Notes: generated by a model from the sequence alone, not told the origin. Numbered from the stretch's first letter, positions 1 through 8,962 are shown. The stretch is 64,000 nucleotides of DNA from Stigmatella aurantiaca DW4/3-1 (GCF_000165485.1 NC_014623.1:1879501-1943500); one strand, 5' to 3'. A program made the numbers and translations.

Positions 1-30
1 ATTCCTCCTCACCTGGATCGGAAACCGTCA

Positions 31-2130
31 ATGGCAGGTACCGACTACGGCCAGCAACTCAGACAGACCCTGGACTCTGCTCGCCAGGCCATTATCAACC
101 AGCGCCAGACCTCGACGACGCTCCGTGGGCAGACCGCCGCCACGTTGGGGCATGCCGAGCAGACCCTGTCGGTGGATGATGAGAACTTCAAGACCGCGCA
201 GGCGGACTATGATCTGGCCGATCAGATCTACAAGATAGCCGTCCAGGGCGGCGTTCTCGTCCAGAACGCAGATGCCCTGGCCGCGAGGGCCGCGGAAGCC
301 GCCGCGGCAGCCACGGCGGCCATGGCCACGGCGGCCTCCAGCATCAAGGCGTTGGCGGACTCCCTGGACACGTTGTCCTCTCAGACCGCGGGCGTCTACG
401 CCATCGCCCACAACGATGACAGCCCCACCTCGGTCTCGGAAGTGGCCGAGAAGGCGTTGATCCTGACCACCATCACCTCCAACTCGGCGGAACTCCTCAA
501 GATCTCCGCGCTCGATGCGAACGTGGAGGCGGCGCAGACCACAGCGGCGGCCACCTCGTTGAGTGTCACCAGTTTGGGCACGGAGGTGATGGCGATGGTG
601 GATCGCTCCAAGGCCCTGCTCGACACCACCGGGCAGCAGTTGGACGCCCGCCGCCAGACCGACACCCAGGCGGTTCAGTCCGAGAAGGCCGCCCTCCAGG
701 CGTACAACGCCGCCCGGATGGACAACGGCGCGCTGATCACCTCATTGGATGACATCAACTTCATCGCCAATGGCGCGCTGGAAGCCCACCAAGGCGCCAA
801 TGCGCAGTTCCAAGAAGGGACCCTGGCCGCACACCGGAAATTCCTTCCCATCTCTCGCGCGCGGATCGCGGCGAGGGGGGAGGCGGGGGCCCACCGTGGC
901 CCTGGCCCCGTCGAGAATCAGCCGACCCTGGACTTCACCTACTACCTGCTCAACGTGCTCACGCTGCCGCCTGTCGTCGATGCCGGTTGTGGCGATCCGT
1001 CCATCCTCAAAGCCGACGTCGCGACCAGAGGGTGCCGGTTCTTCGCGGTACCGCTCGGAGACCTGCCCCTCTTCAATTTTGACACCGCGATCAGCCTGAT
1101 CGCGGCGGCTGCGGCCAAGGACGGCAACTCGCTTTACAACCCTTCCACCCACACGTGGGTGCCACTCACGCCGTCGAACCTTCCCGATGGAAGCCCTGAG
1201 GTGAGCATCTTCAAAAAGACTCTCGTCCATGACACCCAGGGCGCTGCCTTGGAGATCGGCCAGTCCTACGCCGTGTTCGCCTTCCGCGAGCCCATGGCGG
1301 GGTATGGCACGGCCCACGCCTCGGACCTCTCGCTGCCGACCGATCCCATCAAACTGGTCTACAAGATTCCGAATGCCCCAGCGGATGCTACGGTGAAGGT
1401 GGAGACTGCGGCCGGGGGGGGCAATGACAATCCGCCTCCCCTCTTCCAGGCCACCTTCACGCCGGTCAACGGTGACACCACCAAGCTCACCGCCGAGGCC
1501 CGGTCGCTCATCATGAGGGCCGACGTCTACCGCACGGTCAAGGACGACATGGACGTGATCGCCAACAGCGTGGGCTCGTCCAACTACATCTCCCTCATCC
1601 CCGGGACAGCGTATACCTACCGGCAAGGTGCCACGGATGTCTATGGAGACATCCTTCTCGAGGACACCCACTATGTCTGCCTTGTGCTCTTGGTGAGCGG
1701 TACGGGCAAGCCCCCAGAGGGGTTCCTGGTGCCCTCGTCCGTGGACAACACGCCCAATGTCCTCTTGGAGCCTGCCCCCTTCTTGTACAAGGCCAAAGAA
1801 GATGGCTCCATGGAGGTCACCTCCTTCACCCTCGCCGAACAGGGGCAGGAGAGGGAGCGGGACGCTTCGCCAGGTCTCCCCGGGCTGGGCCTCAAGGAGC
1901 TTCCCAATCCTGCGCCTGCGGCTGCGCCACAGGACTCAGACAATCCCACCCCGCCGGCAGACAATCCCACCCCGCCGGCAGACAATCCCACCCCGCCGGC
2001 AGACAATCCCACCCCGCCGGCAGACAATCCCACCCCGCCGGCAGACAATCCCACCCCGCCGGCAGACAATCCCACCCCGTCGGCAGGCAATCCGCCCACC
2101 AACTCGGATGGCGGCACCCAGCAGTCGTAA
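31..2130 (+). CDS. Large helix-rich eCIS-linked protein with Pro-rich repeat tail
   Basis: I do not recognise this 699-aa protein. Residues about 1-280 are Ala/Gln/Thr/Asp-rich with heptad-like spacing, which suggests long helices or a coiled coil. Residues about 295-610 look like mixed beta domains with hydrophobic strands. The last ~70 residues are low-complexity and hold seven copies of a DNPTPPA repeat before a short polar end. There is no signal peptide and no transmembrane segment. It ends 15 bp before another helical protein and lies directly upstream of the DUF4255, sheath and tube genes in the same direction, so it is probably an accessory part of the contractile injection system; a fibre or tape-measure-like role is possible but not shown. 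The ATG at 31 is near the window edge, and no upstream gene is visible to test it. Confidence 0.7.
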   Translation: MAGTDYGQQLRQTLDSARQAIINQRQTSTTLRGQTAATLGHAEQTLSVDDENFKTAQADYDLADQIYKIAVQGGVLVQNADALAARAAEAAAAATAAMATAASSIKALADSLDTLSSQTAGVYAIAHNDDSPTSVSEVAEKALILTTITSNSAELLKISALDANVEAAQTTAAATSLSVTSLGTEVMAMVDRSKALLDTTGQQLDARRQTDTQAVQSEKAALQAYNAARMDNGALITSLDDINFIANGALEAHQGANAQFQEGTLAAHRKFLPISRARIAARGEAGAHRGPGPVENQPTLDFTYYLLNVLTLPPVVDAGCGDPSILKADVATRGCRFFAVPLGDLPLFNFDTAISLIAAAAAKDGNSLYNPSTHTWVPLTPSNLPDGSPEVSIFKKTLVHDTQGAALEIGQSYAVFAFREPMAGYGTAHASDLSLPTDPIKLVYKIPNAPADATVKVETAAGGGNDNPPPLFQATFTPVNGDTTKLTAEARSLIMRADVYRTVKDDMDVIANSVGSSNYISLIPGTAYTYRQGATDVYGDILLEDTHYVCLVLLVSGTGKPPEGFLVPSSVDNTPNVLLEPAPFLYKAKEDGSMEVTSFTLAEQGQERERDASPGLPGLGLKELPNPAPAAAPQDSDNPTPPADNPTPPADNPTPPADNPTPPADNPTPPADNPTPPADNPTPSAGNPPTNSDGGTQQS
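1939..2085 (+). repeat. Seven 21-bp tandem repeats encoding DNPTPPA
   Basis: Seven head-to-tail 21-bp units encode DNPTPPA. Most copies are identical at DNA level; the last unit reads DNPTPSA. The repeat stays in frame and forms the Pro-rich tail of the 699-aa protein. Near-identity including silent positions points to recent slippage expansion, so copy number probably varies between strains. Confidence 0.9.
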
Positions 2131-2145
2131 ACCGGAGCGAACACG

Positions 2146-3150
2146 ATGGGATACGATCAGGACATCTACAACAGGATCGGGGCGCTCTCCTCCGATGCCT
2201 TCGCGGCGACAAGCGCCTATGCGTTGTCCAACGCCAACAAGCAGGCGCTCGACAAGCGCGTGGCGGCCTTCAATGTAGATCTCGCTGCGGCTCAGAGCGC
2301 CCTGGCCACGGCCCAGAGCAACGCCTCGGCGGCGGCGAACGCTCAGAAGACGGTTCTTGGCGCCATGATCGTGGCCGTGCAGTCGACCCGCCAGGCCATG
2401 ATCATTTACATCAAGATCCGCGATGTGTTCGAGCGCGCGTGGATCGCCGCGCAAGAAGCGGCGATGACAGGCTATGTGGTCTCGGACATGCTCGCCCGGG
2501 TAACTGCGGCCGAGGGAAAAAACTCGTACATGACGCCCCAGCTCCTGGCGGGCGCGCAGCGTGCGGACGAGACCGCGGCCACTGCGGCCACTGCGGCCAC
2601 CACCGCGCTGCAGGACACGATGACCGCCTTCGTCGACTCCGAGCGGTCCCTCTGGTCTTCAGCATTGATCATGGCTGCCATTGTGGATCTCCAGCGCCTC
2701 TCGGGAGGCTATCTCAAGCCCGAGAACTCAGACGAGCTGGAAATCCCAGACGCCCTCGTTTCCATGCCTCCCGTGGTGGATCTCCGCCGACTCTCATTGG
2801 GGGAGGTCGACGACGAACTCAAGAGGTGGCTGTCCGTGCTCATTACCGGCAAGACCCCCACCCCGGAAACCGAAGCCGAGTACAAGGACAAGTCGCTGGA
2901 CGAGGTGGTGAAGGCGCTGATGCCCGCGGCGTCCGGTGACGATACAAACCCGAACTACATCCCAGGGCTTCTGCCCCTGATGAATGGGGTGAACACCACG
3001 GCTGCCCAGAGAGCGGAGCTCCTCCAGAAGGCAACGACGGAGGCCACGATCGATCAGTCTCTGGCGAACCAAGACCTGGCGCAAAAGAAGGCCACGCTGG
3101 ATGCCATCCAGAGCGCCCTCGCCGCGGCCAAGCAAGCCGTCGGCGGTTGA
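2146..3150 (+). CDS. Helix-rich eCIS-linked protein, unknown function
   Basis: This 334-aa protein matches no family I know. It is strongly Ala/Gln-rich. Residues about 25-75 and 130-175 have alternating Ala/Ser/Asp patterns typical of long amphipathic helices. A central stretch (about 205-270) has acidic and proline residues, and the C-terminal ~45 residues form another charged helix. No signal peptide or obvious membrane span is seen. It sits 15 bp after the 699-aa gene and 15 bp before the DUF4255 gene, so it is in the same transcription unit. Its N-terminal half resembles the first gene in composition, which suggests the two pair or share ancestry. A structural or assembly role in the injection particle is inferred only from position. 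Confidence 0.7.
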   Translation: MGYDQDIYNRIGALSSDAFAATSAYALSNANKQALDKRVAAFNVDLAAAQSALATAQSNASAAANAQKTVLGAMIVAVQSTRQAMIIYIKIRDVFERAWIAAQEAAMTGYVVSDMLARVTAAEGKNSYMTPQLLAGAQRADETAATAATAATTALQDTMTAFVDSERSLWSSALIMAAIVDLQRLSGGYLKPENSDELEIPDALVSMPPVVDLRRLSLGEVDDELKRWLSVLITGKTPTPETEAEYKDKSLDEVVKALMPAASGDDTNPNYIPGLLPLMNGVNTTAAQRAELLQKATTEATIDQSLANQDLAQKKATLDAIQSALAAAKQAVGG

Positions 3151-3165
3151 GGAGAGGACACGTGA

Positions 3166-3702
3166 GTGATTGGGACCGCCCTGAGCTTCGTCTGCGGCAA
3201 GCTCAACACCTACTTTCGCGAGGCCCAGCACGACTCGCGCGAGGTGGTGTCCCTCTGTCCCCCCGAGGGGCATGCGGCCTCCTCCTCCCACGAGCTCACC
3301 AACCGCATCCTCTTCTCGCTCTGCAACGTGCTTCAGGAGACCACGCTGCGCAACCAGCCCCCCTCCAAGGGCTCGTCCACCGCGAGCAGGCCGCCCCGGG
3401 CACCGCTCTCCATCAACCTCCACGTCGTCTTCTCCGCCAATTACACAGATTATGTGACGGGGCTCGATTTCCTCTCCGACGTGCTCTCCTTCCTTCAGGC
3501 CATGCCCGTGTTCGATCACCAGAACTCTCCCGATCTGAACCCGCGCATCCAGAAGCTTGCCTTCTCCATGGTCAACCTCGACTACGCGCAGCTGAGCAAC
3601 CTCTGGAGCATGTTGCGCGTCGAGTACCGGCCCAGTGCCCTGTATGAGATGCGCATGTTGACACTCCCCCAGCCTGGGCCCTCGTCCTCGCCGTCCGGGT
3701 GA
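3166..3702 (+). CDS. DUF4255 (Pvc16/Afp16-like) tail terminator protein
   Basis: This 178-aa protein fits the DUF4255 family. In eCIS particles this family (Afp16/Pvc16) caps the tube and sheath and sets tail length. Seen here: an N-terminal helix, a central INLHVVFSANYTDYVTGLDF strand, and the typical C-terminal order of an 'FDHQNSPDLNP' segment, an 'LSNLWSMLRVEYRPSALYEM' segment and a final strand. The length is normal for the N-terminal family domain. The GTG at 3166 was chosen because GGAGAGG lies 8 bp upstream (3151-3157). The GTG at 3162 is out of frame. The gene immediately precedes the sheath gene, as in several eCIS operons. Confidence 0.85.
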   Translation: MIGTALSFVCGKLNTYFREAQHDSREVVSLCPPEGHAASSSHELTNRILFSLCNVLQETTLRNQPPSKGSSTASRPPRAPLSINLHVVFSANYTDYVTGLDFLSDVLSFLQAMPVFDHQNSPDLNPRIQKLAFSMVNLDYAQLSNLWSMLRVEYRPSALYEMRMLTLPQPGPSSSPSG

Positions 3703-3758
3703 GCCCGCCGCGATTCTGAACGTCCCTCCACCCGTCTCCCTCCTTTCCTCCTGACCCC

Positions 3759-5345
3759 ATGATCGAAGCCATGGCCCTGACCCTGCAGACTCCGGGTGTC
3801 TACAACGTCGAGCAAGACGCTTTTGCCAACTCTGTCGTCCCCGTGGAGACGGCGATCCCAGCGTTCGTGGGCTACACGGCCCGCGCGGACTATCAGCAGA
3901 AGTCCGTGCTGAACGAGCCGGTCATCATCAACTCGATGCATGACTTTCACACCTACTTCGGGAAGCTGGACCCCGCGACGCCGGGCAGCGGGCCTCAGCC
4001 CTCGCCGCCCTACGCGCAGTACAGCCCCATCTATCACCTCACGAAGTCCGCGGGGACGGGGGACATCGTCCTGGGGGGCACGGCGTATGACATCGAGCCG
4101 GACGCGGCCACCATCTACTACCTCTACAACAGCATCCGCCTCTTCTTCCTCAACGGGGGCGGGACGGCGGTCGTGGTGTCCGTGGGCACCTTTGGCAAGC
4201 CCAACGGCAAGGCCAAGGCCGCCACGGATCCGCTGATCAACCCCAACGTCAAGCTCGCGGACCTCAAGCGAGGGCTGGACGCGGTCCAGGGCGAGCCCCT
4301 GCCGACGATGCTCGTCGTCCCGGATGGGAGCCTGCTGAGCGCCGCCGACAACGCCACGTTGATGCAGTACATGCTCAACCAGTGCGGCGCCGTCTCGAGC
4401 CGGGTGGCCCTGCTGGATGTGCAGGGAGGCCTGGAGCCCGATCCGCTCCAGTGGAGCAACCAGATCACCACCTTCCGGACCTCGGTGGGGGTGAACAACC
4501 TGAGCTACGGCGCGGCCTACTACCCCTTCCTGGAGACCACGCTCTCCTCGCCGTCGGACATCGACTACGACAACTGTGGCGGCGCGGCCGAGCTCGCGAA
4601 GATCCTGCCGGATGCCGGCACGGACCCCGTCCAGACCATCATCAACACCATCATCAAGCCGCCGGCTACCAATGCGCCCACGGCGGAGATGAGCAACGCC
4701 GCGCTGCTGGCCGCCAGCCCCAGCTACAACGCGGTCCTGACGGCGGTGCTCGGCTTCATCAACACCGTGCCCCCCAGCGGCGCCGTGGCGGGCATCTACA
4801 CCCGGGTGGACCATGCGCAAGGGGTGTGGCGGGCGCCCGCCAACGTGAGCCTCACCGCGGTGACGGACGCCACCTTCCGGGTGACGGACCCCATCCAGGC
4901 GCAGCTCAACGTGGATGCCCTCACCGGCAAGTCCATCAACGCCATCCGCACCTTCTCGGGGCAGGGCGTGCTGGTGTGGGGCGCGCGCACGCTGGCGGGC
5001 AACAGCCAGGACTGGCGTTACCTGAACGTGCGCCGCACGCTGATCATGATCGAGCAGTCCGTGAAGCTCGCCGCCCGGGCGTATGTCTTCTCGCCCAACG
5101 ACGCCAGCACCTGGACCACGGTCAAGAGCACCATCACCAACTTCCTGCTGGGCCTGTGGGGCCAAGGGGCCCTCGTGGGGGCCAAGGCCCCCGATGCCTT
5201 CAGCGTCAACGTGGGCCTGGGCGTCACCATGAGCGCGCAGGACATCCTGGACGGCCGCATGAACATCGCCGTCAAGGTGGCCATTGTCCGCCCGGCGGAG
5301 TTCATCGTCATCACCTACACCCAGCAGCAGCAGCAGCAGGGATAG
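3759..5345 (+). CDS. eCIS contractile sheath protein
   Basis: A 528-aa phage tail sheath protein (Afp2-4/Pvc2-4 type). Sheath subunits form the spring-like outer tube that contracts to drive the inner tube into a target. Typical features: the N-terminal 'TPGVYNVEQDAF' and 'AIPAFVGYTARAD' segments, a central variable region, and the C-terminal 'SINAIRTFSGQGVLVWGART' and 'WRYLNVRRTLIMIEQSV' blocks that are the best conserved parts of the family. It ends in a run of six Gln and a Gly. Only one sheath gene is present, whereas Afp and PVC have three. ATG at 3759 is given; ATG at 3771 (MALTLQTPG) is equally plausible, because neither has a clear ribosome site. Confidence 0.95.
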   Translation: MIEAMALTLQTPGVYNVEQDAFANSVVPVETAIPAFVGYTARADYQQKSVLNEPVIINSMHDFHTYFGKLDPATPGSGPQPSPPYAQYSPIYHLTKSAGTGDIVLGGTAYDIEPDAATIYYLYNSIRLFFLNGGGTAVVVSVGTFGKPNGKAKAATDPLINPNVKLADLKRGLDAVQGEPLPTMLVVPDGSLLSAADNATLMQYMLNQCGAVSSRVALLDVQGGLEPDPLQWSNQITTFRTSVGVNNLSYGAAYYPFLETTLSSPSDIDYDNCGGAAELAKILPDAGTDPVQTIINTIIKPPATNAPTAEMSNAALLAASPSYNAVLTAVLGFINTVPPSGAVAGIYTRVDHAQGVWRAPANVSLTAVTDATFRVTDPIQAQLNVDALTGKSINAIRTFSGQGVLVWGARTLAGNSQDWRYLNVRRTLIMIEQSVKLAARAYVFSPNDASTWTTVKSTITNFLLGLWGQGALVGAKAPDAFSVNVGLGVTMSAQDILDGRMNIAVKVAIVRPAEFIVITYTQQQQQQG

Positions 5346-5373
5346 TCCTGGCAAGGCATAAAGGAGACCTCCC

Positions 5374-5832
5374 GTGGCAGACGACGGCAGCACTCAAAAT
5401 GCGATATGGCCTCTTCCGAGCTTCAGCTTTCAGGTGAGCTGGGGCTCGGAGCAGAAGATTGCCTTTCAGGAAGTGACGGGCCTGGAGGCGGAGACGCAGG
5501 TCATCGAGTACCGGCACAGCAACAGCCCGAACTACTCGACGATCAAGATGCCCGGCATCGCCAAGTACACCAACATCACGATGAAGAAGGGCATCTTCGT
5601 CCACGACCAGCGCTTCTGGGACTGGTACTCGAAGATCACCATGAACACCTACCCCCGCGTCACGGTGGTGGTGCAACTCCTGGACGAGAAGCAGCAGCCC
5701 ACGATGGTGTGGACGCTGAAGAACGCGTGGATCACCAAGATCAGCGGGCCCTCGCTGAAGTCGGACGGGAACGAGGTGGCCGTGGAGTCCGTCGAGGTGG
5801 CCCACGAGGGCCTCACGGTGGCCAACGCGTAA
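5374..5832 (+). CDS. eCIS inner tube protein (T4 gp19-like), copy 1
   Basis: A 152-aa protein of the phage T4 gp19-like tube family (Afp1/Afp5, Pvc1/Pvc5). Such proteins stack as hexameric rings to form the rigid inner tube that carries effectors. The sequence shows the family pattern: an N-terminal FSFQVSWG strand, a 'VTGLEAETQVIEYRH' segment, 'PNYSTIKMPGIAKYTNITMK' and 'WTLKNAWITKISGPSLKSDG', ending in an acidic strand that covers the monomer edge. The GTG start at 5374 follows AAGGAGA with normal spacing. It lies 28 bp after the sheath gene, the usual sheath-tube order. Confidence 0.95.
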   Translation: MADDGSTQNAIWPLPSFSFQVSWGSEQKIAFQEVTGLEAETQVIEYRHSNSPNYSTIKMPGIAKYTNITMKKGIFVHDQRFWDWYSKITMNTYPRVTVVVQLLDEKQQPTMVWTLKNAWITKISGPSLKSDGNEVAVESVEVAHEGLTVANA

Positions 5833-5841
5833 CCCCGCGCC

Positions 5842-6294
5842 ATGTCGGACGCCGATTACCCCCCCGTTGGCCTCTTCTACGCGGTCCGCGTGGGCATCCT
5901 GTCCACGGAGACGGACTCGCGGTTCAAGGAGGCCTCGGGCCTGTCCGTGGAGCTGAGCGTGGAGGAGGTGGGGGAGGGCGGGGAGAACCGGTTCAGGCAC
6001 CGCCTGCCGGGGGCTGCCCGTTACCCCAACCTCGTCCTGCGGCGGGGGATGGTGGTGAAGACAATGCCGCTGTACCTGTGGTGCAAGGCCACGCTGCAAG
6101 CCAACTTCGCCCTCCCCATCATCCCGCAGACGGTCCAGGTCGTCCTGCTCAACGAGAAGGCCCAGCCGCTCCGGACCTGGTCCCTGATGAACGCCTGGCC
6201 GGTGAAGTGGAGCGTCTCGGACTTCCACTCCATGGAGGCCGAGGTGGTCATCGAGACGCTGGAGCTGTCCTACCAGTACTTCGAGGTCTCCTAG
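5842..6294 (+). CDS. eCIS inner tube protein (T4 gp19-like), copy 2
   Basis: A second 150-aa gp19-like tube protein, clearly diverged from the one 9 bp upstream. It keeps the family order: FYAVRVGI strand, 'FKEASGLSVELSVEEVGEGG', 'RHRLPGAARYPNLVLRRGMV', and 'LRTWSLMNAWPVKWSVSDFH'. In eCIS operons the tube paralogue just before the Afp6/Afp7 genes corresponds to Afp5/Pvc5, which forms the first ring(s) joining tube to spike. That role is inferred from order and divergence. Confidence 0.93.
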   Translation: MSDADYPPVGLFYAVRVGILSTETDSRFKEASGLSVELSVEEVGEGGENRFRHRLPGAARYPNLVLRRGMVVKTMPLYLWCKATLQANFALPIIPQTVQVVLLNEKAQPLRTWSLMNAWPVKWSVSDFHSMEAEVVIETLELSYQYFEVS

Positions 6295-6300
6295 CCCGTC

Positions 6301-6468
6301 ATGCCCATCGAGATCCGCGAGCTTGTCATCCGTGCCGTCGTCGGTGCCCCGCCCGCTCCGGGCCGGGGCCGGCTCCGCGAGGAGGACCTCGAGCGGCTCA
6401 AGCGGGAACTTGTCGCCGAGTGCCTGGAGCGTCTGGCCGAGGAACGCGCGGCGAAGGGCCGGCGCTGA
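6301..6468 (+). CDS. DUF5908 small eCIS protein (Afp6/Pvc6 position)
   Basis: A 55-aa ORF begins with MPIEIRELVIRAVV, the recognisable start of DUF5908 proteins, followed by a Gly/Pro linker and one charged helix (REEDLERLKRELVAECLERL). DUF5908 genes occur almost only in eCIS operons, between the tube and LysM genes, at the Afp6/Pvc6 position. The ATG is 6 bp after the tube gene stop and the gene ends 21 bp before the LysM gene. Its exact role in the particle is not known to me. Confidence 0.85.
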   Translation: MPIEIRELVIRAVVGAPPAPGRGRLREEDLERLKRELVAECLERLAEERAAKGRR

Positions 6469-6489
6469 GGACCGTGGAGGAAGCCCACC

Positions 6490-7146
6490 GTGTCCTTGCC
6501 CACCAAGCTCGTCATCAAGGCGTACAAGACGCCTGACTTCTCCGGCGAGGCGGGGGCGTACACCGTCCGCGTCAACCCGGAGAAGTACAGCCAGAGCTTC
6601 GAGGTCCGCTACAACGAGGAGGGCTCCGCGGGCTCCATGAGCGTGCCGCTCACGTTCGATCACATGCTCCCGTCGCGGCTGCGCTTCGAGCTGCTCTTCG
6701 ACGTGACGGGGGCGCTGCCCAACAGCGCGACGGACCTGGCGGAAGAGATCAACAGCTTCCTCTCGGTGGTCTACAACTACCAGGGCAGCATCCACGAGCC
6801 CTACTACCTGAAGCTCTACTGGGGCACGCTGGTGTTCGGCGCACGGCTGATGGACCTGCAACTCCAGTACACGCTCTTCCGGCCGGATGGCTCACCGCTG
6901 CGGGCGCGCGCCGAGGTTTCCTTCGCCAGCTTCGTCGACCCCAAGACGATGGCGAAGCAGGAGAACAAGCAGTCAGCGGACCTGACCCACGTGGTGACCG
7001 TGCGGGAAGGAGACAGCCTGCCGCTGCTTTGCCAGCGCATCTACGGCGATGCCACGTGCTACCCCTGGGTGGCCCGGGCCAACGGGCTGACCCACTTCCA
7101 GCGCTTGCGAGCGGGGACGCGCCTCGTCTTCCCGCCGATGAAGTAG
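6490..7146 (+). CDS. LysM eCIS tube/baseplate adaptor (Afp7/Pvc7-like)
   Basis: A 218-aa protein of the CIS tube-protein family, similar to phage gp53/Afp7. Residues about 1-155 form a beta-rich adaptor domain containing 'YTVRVNPEKYSQSFEVRYN', 'VPLTFDHMLPSRLRFELLFD' and 'YYLKLYWGTLVFGARL'. Residues about 165-217 are a LysM motif: 'VVTVREGDSLPLLCQRIYGD' followed by 'WVARANGLTHFQRLRAGTRL'. In Afp and PVC this protein links the first tube ring to the spike hub and baseplate. The start is GTG at 6490, with GTGGAGGA about 10 bp upstream. It lies between DUF5908 and the spike gene, as expected. Confidence 0.93.
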   Translation: MSLPTKLVIKAYKTPDFSGEAGAYTVRVNPEKYSQSFEVRYNEEGSAGSMSVPLTFDHMLPSRLRFELLFDVTGALPNSATDLAEEINSFLSVVYNYQGSIHEPYYLKLYWGTLVFGARLMDLQLQYTLFRPDGSPLRARAEVSFASFVDPKTMAKQENKQSADLTHVVTVREGDSLPLLCQRIYGDATCYPWVARANGLTHFQRLRAGTRLVFPPMK

Positions 7147-7155
7147 GGAACTGCC

Positions 7156-8952
7156 ATGCCCGCCTCTTCCCCTTTGACGGCCACCAGCGATCTCACCTCC
7201 TTCGCCCTGGTGGCCAATGGGCGCGAGCTGGATGGCTCCTACCAGGTGCTCTCCATCCAGGTGGTGAGCGCGCTCAACCGCCTGCCCTTCGCGCAGGTGG
7301 AACTGGTGGACGGCAGTGCGGCCCAGGGGGCTTTTCCCTTGAGCGCCTCCACCACGCTGGCGCCTGGCGTGACGTTGGAGGTGAAGCTGGGCTACCACGG
7401 GGACAACCAGACCGTCTTCTCGGGGGTGGTGACGCGGCAGGCGATCCGCAAGCGCGGCAAGGGCCCGGCCGTCCTCCAGGTGGAGGCGCGGGACAAGGCG
7501 GTGAAGATGACCATTTCCCGCGGCAGCGCCATCTTCACGGACACCACGGACTCAGAGGTGCTGGGCAAGCTCATCCGCGGCCATGGTCTGAGTGCCAAGG
7601 TGGCCAGCACCAGCCCCAAGCTGAAGGAGTTGACCCAGTTTTACTCCACGGACTGGGACTTCCTCGTCACCCGCGCGGAGGCGAATGGAATGGTGGTGGC
7701 GGTGAGCGCGGGCACCGTGTCCGTGCAGGCACCGGATCCTTCCACCTCGCCCGTGCTCGGGGTCACCTTCGGCACGGACGTGCTGGACTTCCGCCTGGAG
7801 GAGGACGCGCCCTCGCAGTTGAGCTCGGTGCGCTGCTCCTCGTGGGATTACAAGAGCCAGAAGCTCATCGAGGCCACGGCCAAGGTGTCCGAGGCCAACG
7901 CCCTGGGCAGCCCCAGCAGCAAGAAGCTGGCGGAGGTGGCCAGCCCCAGTGAGGTGGAGTTCCAGTCCAGTGCCCCGTGGGCCCAGGACAGCCTCAAGGC
8001 CTGGGCCCAGGGGCTCATGCTGCGCTCCGAGCTGGCGAAGATCCGCGGCGAGGTGCGCTTCCAGGGCTCCTCCAAGGTGGAACCCGGCAAGACGCTGAGC
8101 CTGGAGGGCTTTGGCGACCGCTTTGATGGCACCGCCTTCCTCTCCGGCGTCACCCACGAGGTGAGGGAGGGCCGGTGGACGACCCAAGTGGAAGTGGGCC
8201 TGGAGGAGAAGTCCTTCGTGGAGACGGTTCCGGTGACGGGGCCTGCCGCCGCGGGCCTCCTGCCCGGCGTGGTGGGGCTCCAGAACGGCGTCGTCAAGCA
8301 GATCGACAAGGACCCGGATGGCAACGTCCGCGTGCTGGTGCAGATCCCCGTGGTGGGCATGAAGGACGGCGTGTGGGCCCGGCTGGGCTCGCCCTATGCC
8401 ACCAGCAAGGCCGGCATCTTCTTCTATCCCGAGGTGGGCGACGAGGTCATCCTGGGCTTCGTCAACGAGGATCCTGGCAACCCCATCATCCTCGGCAGCC
8501 TGTACAGCGGCTCGAAGAAGGCGCCCCCCTTCACGCCGGACGCGAAGAACAGCCACAAGGCCATCAAGACGAACGCCGGGCTGGAGATCCTCTTCGATGA
8601 GGAGGGCAAGGTCCTCACGCTCCAGACGCCCCATGGCAACAAGCTCGTGCTCTCGGACGAGGGGGACACCATCACCCTCCAGGACAAGCACGAGAACCAG
8701 ATCAAGATGTCGGCCACGGGCATCGAGATCAAAAGCGCCACCCAGTTGAAGTTGACGGGGAAGACGGGCGTCTCGGTGCAGGCCAGCGTGGGCAACGTGG
8801 AACTCAGCGCCGAAGCGGGCAAGGTCGAAGCCAAGGGGCTCGAAGTGGAGCTCAGCGCGGAGATCGAGCTGAAGGCTTCGGGCACGGCCAAGGCTTCGTT
8901 GCAGGCGGCCGGAGAGACCAGCATTCAGGGCGCCTTGGTGCGCATCAACTGA
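7156..8952 (+). CDS. VgrG-like eCIS spike protein (Afp8/Pvc8-like)
   Basis: A 598-aa spike protein. Residues about 10-350 resemble the phage late-control gene D/gp27 hub. Residues about 360-455 are a gp5-type OB fold (VVGLQNGVVKQIDKDPDGNV, then 'YPEVGDEVILGFVNEDPGNP' and 'IILGSLYSGSKKAP', the classic VgrG signature). Residues about 465-598 are a repetitive beta-helix needle, with alternating short strands such as 'GNKLVLSDEGDTITLQDK' and 'GNVELSAEAGKVEAKG'. There is no fused effector domain. The trimer would form the tip of the injection tube. It follows the LysM gene by 9 bp. The next gene is a putative cargo rather than the gp25 and PAAR genes that usually follow. Confidence 0.95.
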   Translation: MPASSPLTATSDLTSFALVANGRELDGSYQVLSIQVVSALNRLPFAQVELVDGSAAQGAFPLSASTTLAPGVTLEVKLGYHGDNQTVFSGVVTRQAIRKRGKGPAVLQVEARDKAVKMTISRGSAIFTDTTDSEVLGKLIRGHGLSAKVASTSPKLKELTQFYSTDWDFLVTRAEANGMVVAVSAGTVSVQAPDPSTSPVLGVTFGTDVLDFRLEEDAPSQLSSVRCSSWDYKSQKLIEATAKVSEANALGSPSSKKLAEVASPSEVEFQSSAPWAQDSLKAWAQGLMLRSELAKIRGEVRFQGSSKVEPGKTLSLEGFGDRFDGTAFLSGVTHEVREGRWTTQVEVGLEEKSFVETVPVTGPAAAGLLPGVVGLQNGVVKQIDKDPDGNVRVLVQIPVVGMKDGVWARLGSPYATSKAGIFFYPEVGDEVILGFVNEDPGNPIILGSLYSGSKKAPPFTPDAKNSHKAIKTNAGLEILFDEEGKVLTLQTPHGNKLVLSDEGDTITLQDKHENQIKMSATGIEIKSATQLKLTGKTGVSVQASVGNVELSAEAGKVEAKGLEVELSAEIELKASGTAKASLQAAGETSIQGALVRIN

Positions 8953-8962
8953 GGAGCGGAAG

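Noticed and set aside
742-1671. A 309-codon minus-strand frame inside the first gene
   Set aside because: Shadow frame with low-complexity Gly/Arg content and no ribosome site.
1939-2085. CRISPR array
   Set aside because: The units are contiguous 21-bp repeats with no spacers and they stay in frame.
3582-5393. A 603-codon minus-strand frame opposite the sheath gene
   Set aside because: The Arg/Gly/Val/His-rich composition is that of a GC-rich shadow frame; the plus strand encodes a clear sheath protein.
3166-8952. Type VI secretion system
   Set aside because: There is a single phage-type sheath instead of TssB/TssC, together with DUF4255, DUF5908 and gp19-like tubes, which mark an eCIS.
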